Assembly (NCBI GenBank): GCA_032718475.1
Contig: JAUCBJ010000238.1
Location: 25,001 to 89,000 of the forward strand
DNA from: Nemertoderma westbladi
Lineage: Eukaryota; Xenacoelomorpha; Nemertodermatida; Nemertodermatidae
Direction: 5' to 3'
Length of the DNA stretch: 64,000 nt
Of the stretch, positions 49,561-58,320 are shown piece by piece. Below the pieces are notes generated by a model. That model was not told the origin of the DNA. It saw nothing but the letters and a program-made list of their open reading frames with translations, and did no database searches. The first letter of the stretch is position 1. Each line of letters starts with the position of its first letter. The position numbers and the translations under genes were made by a program.

Positions 49561-50724
49561 TTAATCTGAACTGCTTTGAGTGTTTTCGTCAACGTCAAAA
49601 ACTCGTTCTGGTAAATAAAAATCATCGGAATCTGTTGGCTCTGCATCACAAACACGACGAAATGGTGGTTTCATATCCGTGAAAACTTGTAGATTTTCTA
49701 GTAGATTTATCATCCCAAAACACCCTCTCTTGGTCCCAGCTAGAGTGTCGAGTATTTTTTCAATGTGGCTCTGAAATAATTTACACACTGCTTGGCATCT
49801 ATCAGTAGTGTTTGGCAAACATCTACTACTCTCAACATGATCCCTGAAACATCCAACCACCACATTGCCAACCATGTAACGAAGTTCACTATTGTACGCC
49901 GCGATGTTAAGCGGGAGGACACTGAAGTCTACTAAATTGTCGATAAACTTCTCTAATAAATCAGGATTGAGCGTAAATTTGTAAGACATCTGATATAAGT
50001 CGCTGTGACCGAATCCGAATGTTTCAACCCAGTTCACTGCAGCCCTAAGTAGGTTGGGAACGTGACTTCCATCATCAGCTGTGTACAATTTATCCAAATC
50101 AAACATAAATTTCCTTGCACATAATTTAATTCGACTTGCGTCTTCTCTCGCTTCACTCTCGCTAACACTTCCCGTTGGCGAATATAAATGGGTTTTCTTT
50201 GTTTTAAAGAATTTCCACTCGATTATTCCATGATCCCCAAAAGCTACAACCATTGAGTCTACCTCACTCTCGTTCATAAAATAAAACACAACTTCTACTT
50301 CGTATGGAAGCGGTTCTTTAACGAAGACTTTAAGCTTCTGTGTTGACATTCGTTGATAACCTATGCCCGTAAACGAAACTTTTTGAATCACTCTTTCACT
50401 ACTGTGACTTAACAATTCTAAAACGAGATATTTCTCGTCTTTCAGTATAACTTTCGACAAGAAATAATCTCGTGTCACCTTATCTGAATCCCCGTTATCT
50501 TCTTGAGTAATTTTAACACTAAGTTGTATTACAATTTTATCAAATATTGTAGAAGAGGCGTCTCCTTGTAGTACCTTATCGATTCTTATATTTTTATGAA
50601 TTTTCTGTAGTTCCTCTTTTTCGCTGTCGTTTATCCAACCCGACGCTAGATGGCGTTCGTTAGGGTACGCGTCCACAAACGGATTAAGAAAATCCCTTAT
50701 AGGTATTGAATAAATCGATTCCAT
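49561..50724 (-). CDS. Uncharacterised 387-aa protein, intronless
   Basis: An intact 387-codon frame with ordinary amino-acid composition. The start is MESIYSIPIRDFLNPF, with context TCGTAATGGAA in an A+T-rich leader. I do not recognise a domain. No signal peptide or membrane segment is evident. The middle (about 40-190) alternates hydrophobic and polar residues as a beta-rich fold might (KIVIQLSVKI, YLVLELLSH, YEVEVVFYFM, DSMVVAFGDHGIIEWKFF). The part from about 210 to 350 looks helical with scattered Cys. The C-terminus is acidic (TDSDDFYLPERVFDVDEN). Codon use is unremarkable, and the absence of any disruption over 1.16 kb argues for selection or recent origin. It lies in a 1.9 kb segment between two parts of one LINE copy, with a MITE downstream. 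It could be a retrogene, a captured gene, or an accessory gene of an unidentified mobile element. A single-coding-exon host gene next to unrelated LINE pieces is the null. Confidence 0.75.
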   Translation of the reverse strand: MESIYSIPIRDFLNPFVDAYPNERHLASGWINDSEKEELQKIHKNIRIDKVLQGDASSTIFDKIVIQLSVKITQEDNGDSDKVTRDYFLSKVILKDEKYLVLELLSHSSERVIQKVSFTGIGYQRMSTQKLKVFVKEPLPYEVEVVFYFMNESEVDSMVVAFGDHGIIEWKFFKTKKTHLYSPTGSVSESEAREDASRIKLCARKFMFDLDKLYTADDGSHVPNLLRAAVNWVETFGFGHSDLYQMSYKFTLNPDLLEKFIDNLVDFSVLPLNIAAYNSELRYMVGNVVVGCFRDHVESSRCLPNTTDRCQAVCKLFQSHIEKILDTLAGTKRGCFGMINLLENLQVFTDMKPPFRRVCDAEPTDSDDFYLPERVFDVDENTQSSSD

Positions 50725-50914
50725 TACGATAATTTAATTGTTGCCGTAATTTGATACTCAATAATTATATTATTTTCGGGCAGGTACGATTATAGGCCTA
50801 TAATGATTATTATTAGATTATATTAAAAACGATATTAAATAAGATTTTATAAAATTGAAGTTAAAATTGAGAGAAAACCATTTTTACTACTCAACTGTTT
50901 TCAAAAATACACCT

Positions 50915-51195
50915 TATAAAAACGCCTCCGCTTTTCAGGACATTGCTTTCGCCGTGATGACCAGCCAGTGCATAATCTTGTACTTTGGCAGCCTCATGGA
51001 GTGAATAAGCATGGTGGACAGCCCATGACTTTCTTGAGACGCATCTTAAAGGACACTGGCCTTGAAGATGCGGATGATCTAGCAAATGTCATGGGTGATA
51101 GGGAGTTTTGGCGGCGCAATTTTGTCGACAAGCCGGCACAGCATTCTTAAAAATGCAGCTGCAATGCAGCATGCCGATCGTAGTAGTAGTTATAA
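50915..51195 (+). mobile_element. LINE fragment: ORF2 C-terminus and 3' end
   Basis: The frame reads CCGCTTTTCAGGACATTGC... followed by MHNLVLWQPHGVNKHGG, MTFLRRILKDTGLEDADDL and MGDREFWRRNFVDKPAQHS, the C-terminal tail of this LINE family, then a stop. After about 45 bases the 3' end is GCATGCCGATCGTAGTAGTAG, matching the 3' terminus of the copy at 37936. This short 3' UTR with a (TAG)n tail resembles RTE-type elements. It fits as the missing end of the fragment at 48490-49025. Confidence 0.88.
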
Positions 51196-51346
51196 TAACA
51201 CTAACTGTGGCTGCAACAATAATATCGCAGGTCGTCCAACCATATTCCAGAGAATCAAAACAGCCAAAAAATCAGTAAACAAAAATGCAAAACTAATGCA
51301 AACTTCTTACTCAGCGGATTTTGGGGTTTATTCGAGCGAAAAAGTA

Positions 51347-52155
51347 GGTACTTTTGCACTTTAGGTCCCCACCACCCAGATTTTTTTATATCAAGGAAAC
51401 ATAATATTATTATGTTCTAGAATATGAATAGCATTATCTGAGAACATTTTTATGTATTCAGTTTAACATTTTTAATAAAAGCAGTAGCCTAAAATGAACT
51501 CTATTCGTGAGCTCATTTACCACACTAGTTCACTTGAAAAAACTTTAAATTGGTGTCGGGATAATTGTTTAATATATTCGGCTAAGGATTGTTCATCATG
51601 TGGCAATCAGATGCAATTAAGATCAAAGACCGTTATAGATGGCGACTTTTTTATGGTAGCTAACACAGTTACTTTTTACTACCTAGAACTTTTTGAAATT
51701 AAATAAAAAAAACTAGCTAGTAAAAAAAACACTAGCTAGTAGCTACCATAACAAAATATCTAATATAAGAACATTCACCTGGAACTATTCAGGAAAATAT
51801 GCCCCCGTTTCCGAAAAAGAAAGAACATAAATAAAATAAAAAGTATAATGTTCTAGAACATATAGCTAGTTTTTTATTTAATTTTAAAATAGCTAGTAAA
51901 TTTAAAAAGGTAGATGCAGTTTAGATATAGATGCAAAGTGCTGTTCCTAGATTTAACGCTTGACTATTTTAAATAAAAATAAATAAATAAACCTTTTTGT
52001 TTTGGGTTAGGGTTGATCGGGGGTGCAACATAATCTAACATTTTTTATACCAAAAATGTTACTAGATAGTCACACTAACCTTGTAGTAGTGTAATTTGCA
52101 TAAAAAACACACACAAAAAAAATCTAGGGGTGGGGACCTAAAGTGCAAAAGTACC
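51347..52155. mobile_element. 809-bp TIR element with perfect 8-bp target duplication (hAT-like size)
   Basis: Left end GGTACTTTTGCACTTTAGGT then CCCCACC; the right end is its inverse (GGTGGGGACC...GTGCAAAAGTACC). Homology extends on to AGATTTTTT with small gaps. It is flanked on both sides by AAAAAGTA (51339-51346 and 52156-52163). An 8-bp duplication is typical of hAT elements (established), although the TIR does not start with the usual CA. The interior is A+T-rich with GTAGCTAGT words and one GTTCTAGAAC palindrome. There is no transposase, so it is non-autonomous. Confidence 0.88.
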
Positions 52156-52269
52156 AAAAAGTAACGATTAAGAATAAAATTACGTATTACATGGGAAAAA
52201 AACGTAGAACATCTTTTTAATATGTAATCTTGATCTACAGTAGCTAGAAAATTCTAGCTTCTGGCCTAC

Positions 52270-53256
52270 CATGGCCTACTATATATACGGCCTAACATGA
52301 TGTCGATTTGGCTTTAAAAAAAGAGGCCAGTTTTTTTACACTATTTTGATATGGGGAGAGTTCTATAAATTTTCATTTGCTGCAATTTGGTCAACGGTCG
52401 TAATTGAAGTCGCCTCGTTACGGAAGATACTAAATTTTATGGTAGCTAGTGTTTTAGATAGGTTTAGCTAGTAATTTCAACACTGGTTCCGACATCCTAC
52501 TTCCCTCTATAGATATTTTATAGTAGCTAGTTCTTATTACTATTTGTATAGAAAATGTTCCAGAACATGTTACTTTTCATTTTAAGAAAAAATCACGTTC
52601 TACAACGAATATTTTTGGTTCTAGAACATTTTTTAGAAAAAAATCTAGATTCTATTTAAAACGCATGGAATCGTTCTAAAACGTGTTTAAAATAAAAAAA
52701 AAAAATTTTTTCAAAAAATTTTATTCACAATATTTTTTTTCACAATTTTTTTTATTGATTTTAAACTTTTTTTTTTTTTTTTTTTAAATAAATTAAATCA
52801 AATATAGTAAAATAATTATCACCCGCTTTGACACCCGACAATTAAGTAATACTGGGATTGTTCATTTAGCTAATTAATTTTAAACACGTTATAGAACGAT
52901 TCCATGCGTTTTAAACAGAATCCAGATTTCTTTCTAAAAAATGTTCTAGAACAAAAAAATTTGTTCTAGAACATATTTTTTTAAAAAATTAATAGCTAAC
53001 ATGTTCTGGAACATTTTACAAAATATTTATAGAGGGAAGTAGGATGTTGGAACCAGTGTTGAAATCACTAGCTAAACCTACCTAAAACACTAGCTACCAT
53101 AAAATTTAGTATCTTGCTTAACGAAGATTACGTCCTTTGACCAAATTGCAGCAAATGAAAATTTATAGAACTCTTCACATATCAAAATAGTGTAAAAAAG
53201 TGGCCTCTTTTTTTAGTCCAAATCGACAACATGTTAGGCCGTATACATACACCATG
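52270..53256. mobile_element. Foldback element: 0.4 kb inverted arms around a 187-bp A/T spacer
   Basis: Almost the whole element is an imperfect palindrome. TATACGGCCTAACATGATGT near 52286 is answered by the inverse near 53225-53245. The arms continue through GTTCTATAAATTTTCATTTG, GCAATTTGGTCAA, GATACTAAATTTTATGGTAG, CATCCTACTTCCCTCTATA and CGCATGGAATCGTTCTA, up to about 52691 on the left and from 52879 on the right. The spacer is dominated by A and T homopolymers. The left arm has a 50-base insertion relative to the right. As RNA or single-stranded DNA this would form a hairpin of about 400 bp. There is no coding capacity, and the target duplication was not resolved. Confidence 0.88.
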
Positions 53257-53283
53257 ACCCGTAATATAGTGTCATTTTCAGAT

Positions 53284-55510
53284 GACACGGGCCACACCCC
53301 CCCCCCCCCCCCAGATTTTTCTACAAGTCTTTATCATATTACTTGAAATTTGAAACACAACTAGTTCCACTCACCGTCGATGACCCCATGAAGCCGGAAT
53401 TTTCGATTTTACCTTTAAATTTTTTTTATAAGCGTTTTAAAAAAGTGTCTCCTCCGTATCGTGGCCATTCTTCACATGAGTCGTAACATATAAGTCATAT
53501 CATTAAAAAGCTTGCGTTGCAAGGATTCCAAATATGTAACAATATCTGAATTTCGTTGAGAAACAACTGAGATATACGCGTTCAAAGATTGCAAGAATTA
53601 TCGTTCGCTGCAGGCCATTTATTCTATTTAATAAATACACAAAATTCTAGAATGTGATATTTATTTTATAAGTTGGTTGGCAACAGCGGTATTTGTTCTA
53701 GAACAATTTAAAAAAAATTTAAAAAATTAATGTACTATTTTTATTTTTTAATAATGTTCTAGAACATGTTAGCTATTCAGAACTAGAAAAAAAAAGTTCA
53801 AGAACAAATAGTTTTTGTTCTAGAACAGTTCAAAAAATATAAAGATTTTTTTTTTAAATTTTACTTAGAATTTGGGGTAAATCTTTTCGACCTACGCGTA
53901 GTTTGTAACTTCCATTCCTGTCAATTACCGGTAGGGCCAGACTTACTGCCTTTTTAACAACTACGCGTAGGTGTTTTAAAACTACGCGTAGTTATTTTGG
54001 AACTACGCGTTGGTATTTTGAAACTACGCGTAGGTGCTACGCGTAGCTACGCGTAGGTGCTACGCGTAGCAGTCCTGATAACAATGATTTTTCATTGCAG
54101 GTCCGGTAGGGATGAGTTGTTAGGCAAGTATCGGTATATGTCAGGTATCTGATTATCAGACAAATGGAATAACAGAATCGGAAACTCATATCTCTACATG
54201 CAGCACTGGTAATAAATAATATTCGGCTCTTTCACATACAAACACAGGATGAATAAAAAGTAAACTTAAAATTCACGTCTCATGATTCAAGTATCTTTGT
54301 TTCCATTGGACTATTTAAATATTCTACAGTAGTAAGCTACCAATCTACCGGTGAAGTGGTTAAGCGAAAGCTGATAAATACTGCATATAATTCAATTGTT
54401 TGGTCAAATAACAAGTGCAACCAATCATGGTAGACAATTTAGTCTCCCCCTTCCCTTGTCAAGGGGTTAACATATATATCCTTGCCCTATCGTGAACAAA
54501 GGCAATAAAAAGCATAGAGAATCGATAAGAACCATCGGCCTATTTCCTTTGTAAACTATTTTTGAACTCTAAACATTATTACCGGAAACACATTTTAGCA
54601 CCCGCAACGCATGAAGTGAAGAATATGTAGTCTTAGCGTATTCCTCTATATAGAGTATACAGGTATAGGATGCATTACTGTTGAAAGCATTTGATGGTTG
54701 TGGGTTGTTTATTGAACATACCGTATGGTCTTATTTTAGTACTGAACCGCTTGGAATACGTAGGCCTACTATTGATAAACGACGTATAGGCATAGTTATG
54801 GGTAGGACCTACGCGTAGTTATACGTAGCACCTACGCGTAGGTCGCGTAGGACCTAGGCGTAGCTACGCGTAGCACCTACGCGTAGTTAATGTTAAAACT
54901 CTGAAACTGGTGATATATGACCCAATGTTGCGAACTACGCGTAGCTACGCGTAGCTACGCGTAGGCCTACGCGTAGGTCGAAAAGATTTACCCAGAATTT
55001 GTTTCATATAATTTTTAATCGTTGCTGGCAAGATGGGTTTGGGGGGGTTAGCTAGTATTTTTTAAATAGCTAATTAAAATTAAAAAATTCACTGTATTGA
55101 GGTCATTATATTTAGATATTAATGATATACTTAGAATACGTAAACTGTATAATATTTATTATTTAGCAGACAGCGGGTAATATTTTCTGATCAAATCCAA
55201 CAGAGCAAGGAATGGGTATTATTTGTGTAGAAGCTTCCAACGAAACTCAGCTAGTTGTTGGGCAAAAGTAAAATCTTAGCTGTAGAAATTCGAATATTCT
55301 AGAAAATTAAATTTCATTGACATCAAATAAAACATAACTAACAAAAAATAAAATTTATAAGCTTTTTTTAAAATTTGTTCTAGAACAAAAAATGTTTGTT
55401 CTAGAACATTTTATTATTATTTTTTAAATGTATCTCATGTTCTAGAACATTTCATAAAAAGAAATACCAAAAACTAGGTAGTAATAAAAATTGAGGGGTG
55501 TGTACCTGTA
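53284..55510. mobile_element. Possible outer TIR element hosting the nested 1.1 kb element
   Basis: The left sequence ACGGGCCACACCCCCCC...AGATTTTT (53288-53320) resembles, in inverse orientation, AAAAATTGAGGGGTGTGTACCTGT at about 55487-55510. GTTCTAGAAC words and TTAGCTAG motifs are arranged on both sides of the nested element at 53875. If real, the outer element was about 1.1 kb before the nested insertion. The match is short and partly homopolymeric. Confidence 0.3.
53875..54993. mobile_element. 1119-bp TIR element with subterminal arrays of CTACGCGTAG
   Basis: Ends GGGTAAATCTTTTCGACCTA...CGCGTAG are exact inverted copies of about 27 bp. Both sides are flanked by a perfect 8-bp duplication AGAATTTG (53867-53874 and 54994-55001), as made by hAT-type transposases. 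Immediately inside each end the self-complementary decamer CTACGCGTAG is repeated: about seven copies in 53893-54071 and about eight in 54810-54977, alone or fused head to tail, with near-copies such as CTACGCGTTG and CTAGGCGTAG. The central 0.7 kb is unique A+T-rich DNA without a transposase. Subterminal motif arrays bind hAT transposases (established for Ac and Hermes); the same role here is inferred. Confidence 0.92.
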
Positions 55511-55727
55511 ACACACTAGTATTAAATAATATAACGAATTCAAGAATAATATTTTTACTAATAACCATGACCTTTGTTGCGTTAAACCTGGGCAGTAAGA
55601 CATGGCAAACTTTTCAAATTATTAGTGGTTTCAACTAAAATTCAAGATTCCTAAATCTCCAATTACATTTCAAATTCTAAATCAATAATATCTAAAGTGT
55701 TTCGTACAAGCGGTACGTTCTTATTCT
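55511..55727. other. A+T-rich spacer, no gene
   Basis: Unique A+T-rich DNA between the outer nest and the next TIR element. No feature was recognised. Confidence 0.5.
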
Positions 55728-56550
55728 GGAACATATTGTGGTCTCATTATATGATAAATTTTTGTGGTAGTTAGTGGTTTTTATGGTAGCTGGTGTTTTT
55801 TTTCATTATAGCTATTATAAAAAATGTGACGGGATCCGAAAATCCCGATTTATCCTGGTTGTTTTGTTTACGCGTCCACGCCGTATGTAAAAGAGTTCGT
55901 TGTTGTTCACATATATGTATATAATATAATAGATGTACTGAGATAATGAGATAACTGAATGTTGATGGTTTGTACGGTAGTATACTGCACAGATATAGAA
56001 AACCGGTAATGGTGGCGGCGACGGTAACAAAAGTCACCGTTCTGCCCTAACTGTACTGAGATAACTGAATCAATGAATAACACCAACCGGTAATATACTG
56101 CTCTGGTTTGGCCATATTACTCAGCAGATGCCTAATTCTCGTCCTCCCATCTCTCTGGGAGTGTTTTCCCCCCACTACTGTCATTCTCTCTCTCTCGGAG
56201 GTGTAACCTCTGACCCCCTTTGTGTGTGGCCCTTTGGGGGTTTTATTTGGGTGATACGAGGTTGATTGGCAATCAACCTCGTGCTTCCCAATATTGCTTA
56301 AGGGTCTCGCTGGCCCAACTTTGTGGGGTGGTTAGCGGAATTGATTCGCTAACAAAAAATGTTTTTGAAATCACATAAAAATTTTAAATACTGCTGTGTT
56401 ACCATGCATACAACGCAAATAACATTAATTTAAAAAAAAATACGATTTTTTTTTATAAAAAAAAGTAGCTACTATATAAAAAGACTAGCTACCATAAAAA
56501 ACACTAGCGATCACAAAAATTTAACGGGTAATGAGTCCAAAATATGTTTC
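55728..56550. mobile_element. 0.82 kb TIR element carrying GGTAGCTAG motifs
   Basis: Left end GGAACATATTGTGGTCTCAT then TAAATTTTTGTGG and GTTTTTATGGTAGCTGGTG (55728-55800) is matched in inverse orientation by 56470-56550 (CACTAGCGATCACAAAAATT, GGGTAATGAGTCCA, AATATGTTTC). The arms are about 75 bp with scattered mismatches. The interior is unusually structured: a C/T-rich stretch, a hairpin at 56257-56281, and T homopolymers. No transposase frame is present, and the target duplication was not resolved. It lies directly upstream of the truncated BEL/Pao element. Confidence 0.8.
56257..56281. other. Perfect 11-bp stem hairpin with 3-nt loop
   Basis: CGAGGTTGATT and AATCAACCTCG are exact inverted copies separated by GGC, inside the TIR element at 55728-56550. 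Its isolation in a pyrimidine-biased part of the element makes it conspicuous. Function is unknown. Confidence 0.85.
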
Positions 56551-56606
56551 AAAATATAAATCAACAACCAAAAACAGCCCCAAACAGCTATTAAAAAAGC
56601 GTAATA

Positions 56607-58318
56607 ATGGTAACACGGGATACACTAGTACCATCATTATTGGCACTAGCCACCGCAGCGGACGAAGACGTGGACGAGGACCATGGCGCAGTGCAAGCAG
56701 CGCTTGACCGACTGCTGACTGAACGAACCATTAAATGGTTAGAACAGGACTCAGCAGAACCCGGTAGTTACGAGACCGCTATGTCAGAACAGGAAAAACG
56801 GTCATTAAATATTATGAGAGATACCATTCGCCAGACCGCGAATGGCCACTACGAGGTTGGCATGTTGTGGCGCCATGGACAACCTAAGCTCGTTAACAAC
56901 TACCCGCTTGCTTTGAGGCGACTCAAATCAATAAGGCAGCGATTGTTGCGAGACGAGACGGCCCATATGCAATACAATGCACAACTTCAGACGTATCTCC
57001 AAAAGGGATACGCCATTAGGATGTTAAATCCCGAGGTAACCACAGATCAGACATATTACCTGCCACATCATTTTGTTCGACACCCGGACAAACCTGGCAA
57101 GGTGCGTGTAGTCAACGACTGCGCTGCGCTTTACCAAGGGATGTCTATGAACAGCGAACTGATGGACGGGCCGAATATGAATAATTACCTCATGGGAGTC
57201 CTAATGCATTTTAGACAACGCAAAGTGGCTTTCACCTGTGACGTAGAGGCCATGTTTCACCAGGTTAAGGCTTTGGAGCGGAACAGGGACAGTTTGAGGT
57301 TTCTTTGGTATCCGGACGGAAATTTAGAACTTCCGCCAGAAACTTACCAAATGCAGGTAAGAATTTTCGGAGCCAGGGACAGCCCCAACTGCACCATGTA
57401 CGCCTTAAAGCAGACAGCATTAGACAGACAAGACCAATTTGACCCAGAAGTAGTTCGGACAGTGGAACGAGACTTCTACGTGGATGACGGCCTCAAGAGT
57501 TGTGACACTCTGGAGCGCGCTATGACCGTAGCACCCCAACTCCAGGATTGTCTCGCTGAGGGCGGATTCCACCTTACGAAGTTCGCTTCCAACAAACCCG
57601 AACTAGTGAACTCATTCGACCTGACAGATCGCAGTGGAGGAGACTTAGACTTAGACCTAGAACCTCTACCTACGACCAAAGTATTAGGACTTAGTTGGGA
57701 CCCTAACACCGACAATTTTAGGGTACGTGTAAGGTCCAACGACCAGACTAGACCTCTCACTAAGAGGACTTGCTTATCGACCATGAGACGATTTATGACC
57801 CATTGTGTTTCATTAGTCCAGTGATCCTACATGCTAGGATCATACTCCGCAGCATTTGGCAAGCCGGACTGGAATGGGACGATCCCATCCCAGAAAAGTT
57901 AGCTGAGCAATGGAGGGACTGGGAAGCCCAACTGACGTTCCTACAAGACTATACCATACCAAGGGTATACTTTCCTTTGCAGACCACCTTTCCTGCCGAT
58001 TTAGAGCTTCATAGCTTCAGTGACGCTAGTAAGGATGGACTGGGGGTTACTTTATACCTTAGACGACAAGTGATATCGGACAGCTACGAAGTGTCTCTCG
58101 TTACTTCAAGGGCTAGAACAATGCCGTTGAAGTATATGACTGTACCTCGTGGAGAGCTCCAAGCCGGGACGATATCCACCGATATTGTCAGTTTAGTTCA
58201 ACGCGAGCTGGATGCTAACTTGAAGGTCACATATTGGACGGATGCGACGTTGGTACTTTGGTACATAAACAACGAAACATTTAAGTTCAAGACTTTCGTA
58301 GCCAACAGACGGGCTGAA
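56607..58318 (+). pseudogene. BEL/Pao pol left part: RT and start of RNase H, frameshifted
   Basis: The first frame (56607-57824) carries the region before RT (GHYEVGMLWRHGQPKL, NNYPLALRRLKSI) and RT motifs KVRVVNDCAALYQG, FTCDVEAMFHQV (catalytic Asp), RIFGARDSPNC and the YVDD box at 57477-57488. Near 57785 the phase changes (gain of two or loss of one base). The next frame resumes with TIYDPLCFISPVILHARIIL, then LHSFSDASKDGLGVTLYLR of the RNase H-like domain and TYWTDATLVLWYINNE. It is cut at NRRAE by the LINE at 58319. The start at 56607 is only the first ATG in the truncated copy; gag and protease, normally N-terminal, are missing. The element would reverse-transcribe and integrate its own RNA if intact. 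Confidence 0.92.
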
Positions 58319-58320
58319 TT

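Larger units (their letters stand above)
51850..55448. repeat. Dispersed GTTCTAGAAC palindromes (nine exact copies)
   Basis: Exact copies lie at about 51850, 52943, 52963, 53695, 53755, 53817, 55377, 55398 and 55439, usually within T/A-rich context TGTTCTAGAACA, plus decayed ones (52563, 52615, 51414, 55726). The core TTCTAGAA has the inverted nGAAn layout of a heat-shock element, and AGAACAnnnTGTTCT-like words also arise. Since they sit within several elements of this nest, descent from repeat copies is the simpler explanation. Confidence 0.8.
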
